Source: an uncultured Sphingorhabdus sp. (GTDB lineage: Bacteria; Pseudomonadota; Alphaproteobacteria; Sphingomonadales; Sphingomonadaceae). From it: a stretch of DNA of 24,484 nucleotides. The stretch is from NCBI GenBank assembly GCA_937873665.1, contig CALMYW010000375.1, forward strand, positions 1 to 24,484, given 5' to 3'. The notes beneath the pieces are model-generated. The model made no database searches and was not told the DNA's origin. It saw only the letters and a program-made list of their open reading frames with translations. This document shows positions 16,968 to 24,484 of this stretch, piece after piece (within the stretch, counting starts at the first letter, position 1; each line of letters begins with the position of its first letter). The position numbers and the translations under genes are program-made.

Positions 16968-17719
16968 TCCTCATCAACCTGTTACCTCATCGGGAGGCTG
17001 CACGCAAGCGGCGGCAGGAGACGTTTTACATCACGCTGGCGGCGTCTGCCCTGTTTGGCGTGTTGGTGGCTGGTCTGATTTACGCTTGGTATGAGGCACA
17101 AATATCCAACCAGCGTAGCAGAAATCAGTTCTTGCAGACAGAAATCAAGAGGCTTGAGGCCCAAATCAAGGATGTCGCGACGTTGGAGGCAGAGATTGCG
17201 TCGTTGAGGGCTAGGCAGCAGGCCGTCGAAAATCTCCAAGCAGATCGAAACTTGCCAGTATATCTCCTGAATGAAATTGTGCGACAGCTGCCAGAGGGTG
17301 TTTTTCTCAGCTCGCTTCGCCAGCAGAACCTTTCGGTGACGATAACCGGTACGGCTCAGTCCAACGAGCGGGTTTCGGAATTGCTGCGCAATTTTTCTTA
17401 CAACAGCCCTTGGCTAACCAAGCCTGAACTGGTTGAAATTGTTGCCGGTAGCCTGGCTTTGTCACCCAGAGACCAGCGAAGGGTTGCGAATTTCACGATG
17501 CGGGTCCAGTTGCGGCGGCCCAGCGAGGTCAAGCCCGCATCCGCGCCAACCATTGCGGGGTCGGCACCAATCGGAGCTACTAGTGCTCCAATGACGATGA
17601 CTTTGGCGCCGCCGATCTCAGCATCGAAGCCAGTGAACGCAAAAATGGCTGCAGTTGGAACTGCATCGGCATCCATGGAAACTGTTCGCGCAGGTTCTGC
17701 CACCGTAACAAAGCCATAG
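16964..17719 (+). CDS. pilN: type IV pilus alignment protein PilN
   Basis: A 251-residue bitopic inner-membrane protein. The conserved cytoplasmic start ILINLLPHREAARKRRQ binds PilM; a membrane helix at about 22-42 and a coiled coil at about 45-95 lead to a ferredoxin-like periplasmic domain that pairs with PilO. The start is GTG 16964, overlapping the pilM stop (GTGA) with GGAGG at 16951-16955; the upstream extension of the frame lies inside pilM. The last 60 or so residues, after about 188, form an Ala/Pro/Ser/Thr-rich tail that makes it longer than typical PilN (around 200 residues). Confidence 0.95.
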   Translation: MILINLLPHREAARKRRQETFYITLAASALFGVLVAGLIYAWYEAQISNQRSRNQFLQTEIKRLEAQIKDVATLEAEIASLRARQQAVENLQADRNLPVYLLNEIVRQLPEGVFLSSLRQQNLSVTITGTAQSNERVSELLRNFSYNSPWLTKPELVEIVAGSLALSPRDQRRVANFTMRVQLRRPSEVKPASAPTIAGSAPIGATSAPMTMTLAPPISASKPVNAKMAAVGTASASMETVRAGSATVTKP

Positions 17720-17731
17720 AAGGTAATTGAT

Positions 17732-18406
17732 ATGGTGACTCGTAAAGTCAAGTCTGTTGAGGTGAAACCGTTCCTTGTGGACATTCAGCGGCAGTTTCGT
17801 AATCTTGACCCCAATAATCCTGCGGTTTGGGGGCCATTGCCGCGCTACCTACTTTGCGCGTTTATTTCAATTGCTGTTGTTGTCGGCTTATGGTATTTAT
17901 GGGTGAGGGATTCTGATGTGGAGTTACAGGCTGAGCAGGCCAAGGAAATGACGCTTCGGGACGACTACAAAAAGAAATTGATAAAGGCTGTAAATCTTGA
18001 GGCATTGAAGAAGCAGCGTGAGCAGGTATTGCAGTATGTGACACAACTCGAAAAGCAACTTCCGAGCAAAGCTGAGATGGACGCGCTTCTTTCAGACATC
18101 AATCAAGCTGGAATCGGGCGCAGTCTCCAGTTTGATATCTTCCGCCCTGGGCAGATCAGCGTCAAGGAATACTATGCCGAACTTCCCATTGCGATAAGGG
18201 TGACAGGCCGGTACAACGACATTGGCCTTTTTTCCTCGGACATCGCCCATCTTTCGAGAATTGTCACGCTGAACAATTTAACGATCCTGCCAACAAGAGA
18301 TGGAAACCTGTCTCTGGATGCGACGGCCAGAACGTTCAGGTATCTGGATCCAGAAGAGATCGCAGCCCAACGGCGTGCAACGGCACCTGCGGGGGGCAAG
18401 AAATGA
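17732..18406 (+). CDS. pilO: type IV pilus alignment protein PilO
   Basis: A 224-residue bitopic inner-membrane protein that forms heterodimers with PilN and connects to PilP and the secretin. A short cytoplasmic segment with LDPNNPAVWGPLPRY precedes a membrane helix at about 39-58, then a charged coiled coil (about 64-110) and a periplasmic ferredoxin-like domain (LQFDIFRPGQISVKEYYAE onward). ATG 17732 lies 12 bp after the pilN stop, with AAGG as a modest ribosome binding site. Its stop overlaps the pilP ATG. Codons here are clearly more AT-rich than in the first half of the window. Confidence 0.95.
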   Translation: MVTRKVKSVEVKPFLVDIQRQFRNLDPNNPAVWGPLPRYLLCAFISIAVVVGLWYLWVRDSDVELQAEQAKEMTLRDDYKKKLIKAVNLEALKKQREQVLQYVTQLEKQLPSKAEMDALLSDINQAGIGRSLQFDIFRPGQISVKEYYAELPIAIRVTGRYNDIGLFSSDIAHLSRIVTLNNLTILPTRDGNLSLDATARTFRYLDPEEIAAQRRATAPAGGKK

Positions 18407-18945
18407 TTGCGCGAGTGATTATTCTTGTTAGTTTGCCGCTACTTGGGATGGCTGGTTGCATGAGTGACGGCAACGAAGAGCTTCAGCAATGGATGACTGA
18501 GCAACGCAACCAGACCAAAGCCCAAGTCACACCGATCCCTGCGCCGAAGAAATTTGTTCCACAGGAATATGTTCCTGATCCTGGGGCCGATCCTTTTGGG
18601 AGCGGACGTCTCTTGCAGGCATTTCGGAAAGAGTCTGGCAAGGCGACAGCCAATGCTGCGTTGGTTGCACCTGAACTCAGTCGCCGCAAAGAGCCTCTTG
18701 AAAGTATGCCCTTGGACAGCATCAAGATGGTTGGGAGCCTCAACAAAGGCGGTCAACTGGTTGCCATTGTCAAAGTGGACAACCTGCTCCATCAAGTTCG
18801 AGCCGGTAATTACCTAGGCCCGAACTATGGGCGCATCATGAAAGTCTCCGAGACTGAACTCGTCCTAAGAGAGATTGTTCAAGACGCTGCAGGTGAATGG
18901 ATTGAACGGGCTGCGACACTTCAATTGCAAGAGAGGTCAAGATGA
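18403..18945 (+). CDS. pilP: type IV pilus lipoprotein PilP
   Basis: A 180-residue inner-membrane lipoprotein bridging PilNO to the PilQ secretin. The signal peptide ends in GMAGC, with Cys19 the lipidated residue. A disordered N-terminal part contains the conserved DPFGSGRL segment, and the C-terminal homology domain carries DSIKMVGSLNKGGQLVAIVK and VRAGNYLGPNYGRIMKVSE, the family core. The ATG overlaps the pilO stop (ATGA), and the gene's own stop overlaps the pilQ start, so translation is probably coupled. Confidence 0.95.
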   Translation: MIARVIILVSLPLLGMAGCMSDGNEELQQWMTEQRNQTKAQVTPIPAPKKFVPQEYVPDPGADPFGSGRLLQAFRKESGKATANAALVAPELSRRKEPLESMPLDSIKMVGSLNKGGQLVAIVKVDNLLHQVRAGNYLGPNYGRIMKVSETELVLREIVQDAAGEWIERAATLQLQERSR

Positions 18946-21086
18946 TGAAGATGCAGAACATGGTTGTGAAAAACATGTACCATGGCGCGGCGGTTCTTGT
19001 GTTGGCGATTATGGCGGCGGTCGCCCATGCTCAGAACACCATAGAGGCGGTTTCGGCTTCGGTTCAGGGTGGGGTTGAGGTTATCCGAGTCGATCTTGCA
19101 CAGGAACTGGCTATTTCGCCCACTGGATTTTCGATCCACAGTCCAGCTCGTATCGCAATCGATTTGCCGGGCGTATTGAGCGGATTGGGGCGTCCCACGG
19201 TCGACGTTAACCAAGGAAATATCAGGTCAGTAAATATTGTTCAAGCTGGAGATAAAAGTCGGTTGGTGCTGAATCTAAAACAAGCGACGAATTACAAGAC
19301 AGAGGTTCAGGGCAAAAGCCTTTTTATTTCGTTGGATCCGGTTGCGGGGCCGGCAATGGCTTCTGTAGCGGCGACTGTGTTTTCAGAAAGTCGCAATCAG
19401 GACGTTCTTGCAATCAAGGACCTGGATTTTCGTCGGGGTGCGGAAGGAGCCGGGCGGGTCATTGTTGACCTTGCAAATAGTCAGGTAGGTGTTGACATCA
19501 AGCAACATGGACAGACGTTAGTGGTTGAGTTTTTGAAGTCTTCTATGCCAGAAGGAATGAGGCGCCGGCTGGATGTATCGGACTTTGGCACGCCTGTTCA
19601 ATCGGTTACCACCTTCCAGGCTGGGGATCGTGTGCGAATGGTGATTGAGCCGAGGGGCGCATGGGAGCACAGTGCCTACCAGAGTGACAATCAATTCGTG
19701 GTGGAAGTTCGCCCCCAACGAATTGACGCTGGCAAACTTACTCAGGGGGCTGGATTTAGTGGTGAAAAGCTTTCACTCAATTTTCAAAACATTGAAGTAC
19801 GAGCACTCTTACAGGTCATCGCCGATTTCACAAATTTCAATATTGTGACCTCTGATACAGTCGGCGGTTCTGTTACTTTGCGCCTCAAGGATGTTCCATG
19901 GGACCAAGCATTAGATATTATTCTTCGTGCAAAGAATCTTGGTATGCGCAAAGTTGGGAGCGTCCTGATGATTGCGCCCAGAGATGAAATAAACGCAAAA
20001 GAAAAACAAGAGCTTGAATCAAATTTGGCTATTCAAAATCTCGAGCCATTGCGCAGCGTTTCAATTCAGTTGAATTACGCGAAGGTATCGGATATACTAA
20101 TTCAACTGAACCAGAGCAATACCGGCGGACCAGGAGGAGTGCAAGGGCAGCGGTTCATGAGCCCGAGAGGAAGTGCGTTTGGTGAGCCACGCACCAACCA
20201 ACTGTTTGTTACCGATATACCATCTAAACTCGCATTAATCCAAGAAATGGTGTCGAAGCTGGATATTCCGGTCCGTCAAGTGATGATAGAAGCCCGTATC
20301 GTGGAAGCGCAGGATACATTTGGGCGATCGTTGGGTGTGCGATTGGGCGGCGCTGATCTGCGCGGGATCCAAGGCGGGCAAGCCGGATATGGTGTCGGAG
20401 GTAGCAATCGGGTAGCCTTTGCGGGATCCTACGAAGCAATGACTTCTACTACAACCGAGTCTTCGAACCCGTTGACTAATTTGAACACAACACTGGTCAA
20501 TCTACCAGCCATTGGGCAAGGCGGGTACAGTCCGGCCACTTTCGCAATGTCTCTGTTCAGTAACGCGGCAAATCGGTTCCTAAATTTGGAGTTGTCGGCA
20601 ATGGAAGCTGACGGCAAAGGCAAGATCGTAGCAAGTCCACGTGTTGTCACTGCTGATCAAGCAAAAGCTTTGATTGAACAAGGCACTGAATATCCATACC
20701 AGCAAGCGACGTCCAGCGGCGCCACTTCAACAGCGTTTCGAAAGGCGTCCCTGAAACTGGAAGTAACACCCCAGATAACACCTGAAGGAAATGTAATTCT
20801 TGATGTAGATGTGACGAAGGACAGTCGTGGCGAGACCACGGCGCAGGGCATTGCGATCAATACAAAACATGTGAGGACACAGGTATTAGTAGAAAACGGA
20901 GGAACCGTTGTAATCGGTGGCATTTTTGAGCTTCAGGAGAGCGAAACAGTGAGCCAAGTCCCATACTTGGGTGATGTTCCTTATATCGGCAATCTTTTCA
21001 AGACTCGAACCCGCAATTCGAGCAAGCAGGAGTTGCTTGTCTTTATTACGCCCAAAGTGATTGCTGAGCGTGCTATTGCCCGGTGA
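18942..21086 (+). CDS. pilQ: type IV pilus outer-membrane secretin PilQ
   Basis: A 714-residue secretin forming the outer-membrane pore through which the pilus leaves. The signal peptide is cleaved near AHA|QN after residue 30. Two AMIN-type peptidoglycan-binding domains follow (about 33-130 and 150-240), then the STN/N0 domain (LSLNFQNIEVRALLQVIADF from about 270), N1, and the secretin core with VMIEARIVEAQDTFG (about 446), KIVASPRVVT (about 560) and VPYLGDVPYIGNLFKTR near the end. Length fits PilQ. AGAGG about 6 nt upstream supports ATG 18942; a second ATG follows immediately. A hand count of 19921-19980 gives 30 of 60 G+C, far below the acyl-AMP ligase gene (45 of 60 at 2221-2280). Confidence 0.97.
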   Translation: MMKMQNMVVKNMYHGAAVLVLAIMAAVAHAQNTIEAVSASVQGGVEVIRVDLAQELAISPTGFSIHSPARIAIDLPGVLSGLGRPTVDVNQGNIRSVNIVQAGDKSRLVLNLKQATNYKTEVQGKSLFISLDPVAGPAMASVAATVFSESRNQDVLAIKDLDFRRGAEGAGRVIVDLANSQVGVDIKQHGQTLVVEFLKSSMPEGMRRRLDVSDFGTPVQSVTTFQAGDRVRMVIEPRGAWEHSAYQSDNQFVVEVRPQRIDAGKLTQGAGFSGEKLSLNFQNIEVRALLQVIADFTNFNIVTSDTVGGSVTLRLKDVPWDQALDIILRAKNLGMRKVGSVLMIAPRDEINAKEKQELESNLAIQNLEPLRSVSIQLNYAKVSDILIQLNQSNTGGPGGVQGQRFMSPRGSAFGEPRTNQLFVTDIPSKLALIQEMVSKLDIPVRQVMIEARIVEAQDTFGRSLGVRLGGADLRGIQGGQAGYGVGGSNRVAFAGSYEAMTSTTTESSNPLTNLNTTLVNLPAIGQGGYSPATFAMSLFSNAANRFLNLELSAMEADGKGKIVASPRVVTADQAKALIEQGTEYPYQQATSSGATSTAFRKASLKLEVTPQITPEGNVILDVDVTKDSRGETTAQGIAINTKHVRTQVLVENGGTVVIGGIFELQESETVSQVPYLGDVPYIGNLFKTRTRNSSKQELLVFITPKVIAERAIAR

Positions 21087-21119
21087 GGCGTGTCGATAGT
21101 GAACAAAACGGAGAGTTCC

Positions 21120-23474
21120 ATGCGTCTAGCAAAATTTCTTATGTGCTTGGCATTTGCGGCGTTCTTGGCCGCGTGTGGTGGAGGTGGCGATGCTGGTACG
21201 CCAACCAATGGATGTGGGAACCAATGCCCTGCATCAAGCACGGCGCTGTTTACGACTGCTCCTGATACCCTGAATTTAGTTCCGGGTGCGTCGGCGGCGT
21301 TCACCATTGGGGGGGGGAAGGCGCCCTATTTCGGTGCAGTTGACAATCGTTCGATCGGTGAGGTTTGGGTGAATGCCAATTTGCTTGCCATTGGTGGCGT
21401 AGCTGCGGGTACTGCGGGCGTGACCATCCGGGATAGCGCTGGCGCTTCAGTAAAAGTTGTGCTTATCGTGAGTAGCGGGGCAGGTCCTCTATATACAACT
21501 GCGCCTTCAAGTGTGACCATCCCGACTGGCTCATCTCAAACCTATTCCGTTGGCGGTGGGGCTGGGCCCTACACTGCGACGTCTAGCAATGCAAGCGTCG
21601 CGGACGCTTCTTTGTCGGGTAACAGCTTGAAAGTGACCGGAGTCACGGCCGGGTCGGCAAACATCGTCATCAGAGACAGTCAGGGTGCGACAGTAAACGT
21701 TGCGGTCACAGTGCCCACGGCGTCGACGATTCCCCTGTTCACAACAGCCCCAGCGAATGTGACCATCGCCATTGGCTCGTCGCAAACCTATGCGGTGGGC
21801 GGTGGAACAGGGCCTTATACGGCAACTTCAAGCAATGCAGGTGTCGCCGATGCTTTGTTGGTGGGTAACAATCTGAAAGTGACCGCAATCACTGCCGGGT
21901 CGGCGAGCATCGTCATCAGAGACAGCCAAGGCGCGATAGTAAATGTTACGGTCACGGTACCATCGACGTCCACGACTCCCTTGTTTACTACAGCTCCAAC
22001 GAATGTGACAATTGCTATTGGCTCGTCGCAAACCTATGCTGTTGGTGGTGGAACTGGCCCATATACCGCAACATCCAGCAATGCAGGCGTAGCGGACGCA
22101 TGGCTGTCCGGTAACAGCCTGAAGGTCACCGGTGTCACGGCCGGGTCAGCGAATGTCGTCGTCAGAGACAGCCAGGGTGCAACGATAATCGTGGCAGTGA
22201 CAGTGCCGGCGGCAGCGACGATTCCGCTTTTCACAACTGCACCTTCAAATGTAAGCATTGCCATTGGATCATCGCAAACTTATGAAGTTGGCGGAGGGAC
22301 TGGTCCCTACACGGCTACTTCCAGCAATGTAAGTGTTGCTGACGCTATGCTGGCGGGCAACGGTCTTAAGGTAACGGGGATTACGGCCGGTTCGGCGACT
22401 ATCGTCATCAGAGACAGCCAAGGTGCGACGGTAAACGTGGCTGTTACGGTACCCGCTGCGGCGACGATCCCGTTGTTCACTACCGCGCCTCCGAACGTAA
22501 CCATCGCCATTGGATCAAGTCAAACCTACGGTGTGGGCGGCGGTACCGGGCCTTACACAGCAACTTCCAGCAATTCTGGTGTAGCTGATGCTTCGTTGTC
22601 GGGTAACAGCATAAAGGTGGTTGCAGTCTCTGCCGGCTCAGCGAGCATTGTCATCAGAGACAGCCAGGGCGCGACGGTAACCGTCGCGGTCACCGTGTCT
22701 TCAGCATCGGCGGTTCCGTTGTTCACTACCGCGCCCCCGAACGTGACAATTGCCATGGGTTCGACGCAGACGTATGGCGTAGGCGGTGGAACGGGGCCCT
22801 ATACCGCGACCTCCAGCAATGTCAGCGTGGCCGACGCATTGTTGGCGGGCACCAGTCTGAAAGTGGTTGGGATCAGGGCTGGAACGGCGAGTATCGTGGT
22901 CCGCGATGCGGTCGGGGCTAGCGTAACAGTCGCGGTCACGGTCGGAATGACACCGCTGTCGATAACTCCGAACAGCGCGACTGGAATCATTGACGATATA
23001 TTGGTTGCTACGATTGTCGGTGGAACACCACCTTACCGAACATCGGTTGGAAACATTTTGGTCGCCACGGCTTCTGTTGTGAACACAGACCAATTGACGA
23101 TTCAACTCAAGCAGACTGGGCAAACGGTGGTTACCGTTTTGGATGCGAACAATCAGTCCGCCCCTTATTCAGTAACTTCGAACGCCGCAACCCCTGGCAT
23201 TCGGTTATCACCCAGTGCATTGACGGTGTCGGAGAAGGATGATCAACCAATTACACTTTCTGTTTACGGGGCATCCGGTTCGATTACCGCGTTCAGTTCG
23301 GATATAGCCCTACTTCGCGCCACGGTTACCGGCTCCAAGCTAACTGTTACCACCGGCACCAATGGTTCGCGATGCGTCGCGGCAAATACACCAGTGACTA
23401 TTACAGTGGTTGATTCAACTGGAGCTTCGGCTCTGGCAACGGTAACCATTGCGGACAATGGCGTTTGCCCCTGA
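21120..23474 (+). CDS. repetitive Ig-like lipoprotein inside the pil operon
   Basis: A 784-residue predicted lipoprotein: signal peptide 1-18, lipobox LAAC with Cys19, then a GGGG spacer, a layout common in outer-membrane or surface-anchored lipoproteins. The rest is about nine beta-sandwich-like units: unit 1 (about 81 residues, divergent), units 2-7 (79-82 residues, near identical) and two divergent C-terminal units. The pattern PYTATSSN, then VTAGSA, then IVIRDSQGATVNVAVTV is that of bacterial Ig-like (Big2-type) domains. There is no transporter barrel, sorting signal or enzyme motif. ATG 21120 has GGAGAG at 21110-21115; GTG 21090 is a weaker option. It follows pilQ by 33 bp with no terminator, so it probably belongs to the pilus transcription unit. 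A run of nine G's at codons 64-66 could make it phase variable. I do not recognise a named family; an adhesin or pilus accessory role is inferred. Confidence 0.88.
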   Translation: MRLAKFLMCLAFAAFLAACGGGGDAGTPTNGCGNQCPASSTALFTTAPDTLNLVPGASAAFTIGGGKAPYFGAVDNRSIGEVWVNANLLAIGGVAAGTAGVTIRDSAGASVKVVLIVSSGAGPLYTTAPSSVTIPTGSSQTYSVGGGAGPYTATSSNASVADASLSGNSLKVTGVTAGSANIVIRDSQGATVNVAVTVPTASTIPLFTTAPANVTIAIGSSQTYAVGGGTGPYTATSSNAGVADALLVGNNLKVTAITAGSASIVIRDSQGAIVNVTVTVPSTSTTPLFTTAPTNVTIAIGSSQTYAVGGGTGPYTATSSNAGVADAWLSGNSLKVTGVTAGSANVVVRDSQGATIIVAVTVPAAATIPLFTTAPSNVSIAIGSSQTYEVGGGTGPYTATSSNVSVADAMLAGNGLKVTGITAGSATIVIRDSQGATVNVAVTVPAAATIPLFTTAPPNVTIAIGSSQTYGVGGGTGPYTATSSNSGVADASLSGNSIKVVAVSAGSASIVIRDSQGATVTVAVTVSSASAVPLFTTAPPNVTIAMGSTQTYGVGGGTGPYTATSSNVSVADALLAGTSLKVVGIRAGTASIVVRDAVGASVTVAVTVGMTPLSITPNSATGIIDDILVATIVGGTPPYRTSVGNILVATASVVNTDQLTIQLKQTGQTVVTVLDANNQSAPYSVTSNAATPGIRLSPSALTVSEKDDQPITLSVYGASGSITAFSSDIALLRATVTGSKLTVTTGTNGSRCVAANTPVTITVVDSTGASALATVTIADNGVCP
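21309..21317 (+). repeat. poly(G)9 tract in the lipoprotein gene
   Basis: Nine consecutive G's encode three glycines (residues 64-66). The equivalent glycines in later units use mixed GGT/GGC/GGA/GGG codons, so the pure run is particular to unit 1. With ten G's the frame would stop after 74 residues, and with eight G's after 83 residues, both worked out by reading the shifted frames. Confidence 0.95.
21486..22952 (+). repeat. six tandem 246-bp coding repeats
   Basis: Units begin at 21486, 21732, 21978, 22224, 22470 and 22716, exactly 246 bp (82 codons) apart; the last is 237 bp. Each starts with a Pro-Leu codon pair followed by TTAP and contains GPYTATSSN and a VRD or IRD segment. A divergent 243-bp relative precedes the array from 21243. 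Protein identity between units is high, but third codon positions differ widely, so the array is not a very recent expansion. Confidence 0.95.
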
Positions 23475-23587
23475 CATAAAATGTTCTCCACTTATTCTGT
23501 TCATAGGATTTTGTAGGTACGGGGTACTGACCTTGTTACGTGCGAGTTGATTAATGTCACTCCGGGTTCAAAATTGTTCTCGTGCAG

Positions 23588-24133
23588 ATGATTGCTCTTG
23601 TCGGTATGCCCGGAAGCGGCAAGTCCACCATCGGGCGGCAACTGGCACGCCGAATGGGTGTGCCCTTCGCGGATTCCGACCACGTGATCGAACAGCAACT
23701 GGGTTGTTCGATCCGTGAGTTCTTCGAGCGCGAGGGCGAAGACCGTTTTCGGGACATCGAAGAATCGGTCATCGATGCGCTCACAGCGAGCAATGGCGGG
23801 GTGATCGCGACCGGGGGCGGCGCGGTGCTGCGCGCCAGAAACCGGGCCCATCTGCGCGGGCGAACCCAGGTGGTCTACCTTCGGTCCAGTCCGGAGGAGG
23901 TTTTTCGCAGGTTGCGCCACGACACCAACCGACCGCTGTTGCAGGTCAAAGACCCGCTGGGGCGTCTGCGCGACCTGTACGCCATCCGCGATCCGCTGTA
24001 CCGGGAAACGGCCCATTACGTGATCGAGACCGGGCGCCCATCGGTTTCCACGCTCGTCAACATGATCCTGATGCAGCTTGAGCTGGCCGGTGTCGTGCAG
24101 CCGCCGGCCACGCCATCGACACCAGCGCCCTGA
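23588..24133 (+). CDS. aroK: shikimate kinase
   Basis: A cytosolic kinase of about 181 residues that phosphorylates shikimate at the 3-OH using ATP, the fifth step to chorismate. The Walker A loop GMPGSGKST begins at residue 6; DSDHVIE follows (shikimate-binding Asp), then FREGE-like FEREGEDRFRDIE, and the GGGAV loop in ATGGGAVLRARN. The lid has the Arg-rich HDTNRPLLQ. Length is normal. The start is uncertain: ATG 23588 or the in-frame GTG 23582 two codons earlier; neither has a clear ribosome binding site. Base composition returns to the GC-rich style here. The 107-bp gap before it holds no obvious terminator. Confidence 0.96.
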   Translation: MIALVGMPGSGKSTIGRQLARRMGVPFADSDHVIEQQLGCSIREFFEREGEDRFRDIEESVIDALTASNGGVIATGGGAVLRARNRAHLRGRTQVVYLRSSPEEVFRRLRHDTNRPLLQVKDPLGRLRDLYAIRDPLYRETAHYVIETGRPSVSTLVNMILMQLELAGVVQPPATPSTPAP

Positions 24134-24228
24134 GCGCTTGGCAAGACGAGCGCGGACGGCGCCGCATCCGTTCGACTGTAAAGGGCCGAGTGGAATCGGC
24201 CATGCCGGCCATGCCATAAACTCAGACG

Positions 24229-24484
24229 ATGCTTCCGACCGACCACCTCCAGACCGTGCCGATTTCCCTCGGCGACCGCAGTTACACCATTGCCATCGGT
24301 ACCGGGCTGCTCGGCGACCCCGCTGTCTTTCAGGACGTGCCCCAGGCGTCGTCGGCCGTGATCGTCAGCAACACCACGGTGGCGCCGCTGTACGCGCAAC
24401 GCCTGGCAGGCTCGCTGGCAGGCCGGTATGCCGCGGTCCATCAGGTCGTGTTGCCCGACGGCGAAGCCTTCAAGAACTGGGAGA
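24229..24484 (+). CDS. aroB: 3-dehydroquinate synthase, N-terminal part (cut by window end)
   Basis: The frame opens at ATG 24229 and runs off the window after 85 codons. The N-terminus reads VPISLGDRSYTIAIGTGLL, then AVIVSNTTVAPLY and VLPDGEAFKNWE, all diagnostic for the NAD-binding half of 3-dehydroquinate synthase, which makes 3-dehydroquinate from DAHP. It follows aroK by 95 bp in the usual aroKB order. No Shine-Dalgarno sequence is visible before the ATG. A perfect tandem 9-bp duplication (24197-24214) lies just upstream. Confidence 0.95.
   Translation, partial: MLPTDHLQTVPISLGDRSYTIAIGTGLLGDPAVFQDVPQASSAVIVSNTTVAPLYAQRLAGSLAGRYAAVHQVVLPDGEAFKNWE

Noticed and set aside
21486..22952. regular repeats as a possible CRISPR array
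   Set aside because: The period is 246 bp, the reading frame continues through all units, and there are no unique spacers between short repeats.

Overview
The window looks like chromosomal backbone of a high-GC betaproteobacterium, most likely Burkholderiales close to Comamonadaceae. Reasons: the order lysA-lptM / cyaY / mrcA / pilMNOPQ / aroK-aroB, a metK divergent from two LpxL-type acyltransferases, engB divergent from a diheme cytochrome c4, and protein sequences typical of that order. No rRNA, tRNA, insertion sequence, phage gene or CRISPR array was seen.

Layout. 1-3531: the end of an exported protein of unknown function, then a large fusion (acyl carrier domain, fatty-acyl-AMP ligase, PlsC acyltransferase). 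3577-6275 (minus): a UMF1-type MFS transporter and metK. 6428-8133: two overlapping LpxL/HtrB-type acyltransferases. 8148-8891 (minus): engB. 8976-9653: cytochrome c4 with a clear terminator. 9710-11399: msrP-msrQ, periplasmic methionine sulfoxide repair, behind a possible extracytoplasmic-function (ECF) sigma promoter. 11424-12880 (minus): lysA and lptM, divergent from cyaY (12893-13222) across only 12 bp. 13223-15619 (minus): mrcA (PBP1A). 15888-21086: pilMNOPQ, a tightly packed type IV pilus operon with overlapping or near-touching genes. 21120-23474: a 784-residue lipoprotein made of about nine Ig-like repeats, placed between pilQ and aroK. 23588-24484: aroK and the start of aroB.

How the genes work together. 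Much of the window serves the envelope: lipid A or phospholipid acylation, peptidoglycan synthesis (lysA supplies lysine from diaminopimelate; mrcA polymerises and cross-links), an LPS-assembly lipoprotein (lptM), periplasmic repair (msrPQ) and the pilus alignment complex plus secretin.

The most interesting object is the repeat lipoprotein inside the pil transcription unit. It follows pilQ by 33 bp, carries six near-identical 82-residue units that differ mainly at fixed positions, and contains a run of nine G's early in its reading frame. A gain or loss of one G would end the protein within about 20 codons. This suggests a phase-variable, pilus-linked surface protein; that role is inference. 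The first 15 kb is strongly GC-rich, while pilO-pilQ is clearly more AT-rich, and aroK returns to the GC-rich style.

No stretch above 300 bp lacks a gene. The largest gaps are 15620-15887 (mrcA/pilM divergent promoters with two palindromes), 4909-5090 (nothing recognised), 9603-9765 (terminator and msrP promoter region) and 6276-6427 (metK leader).
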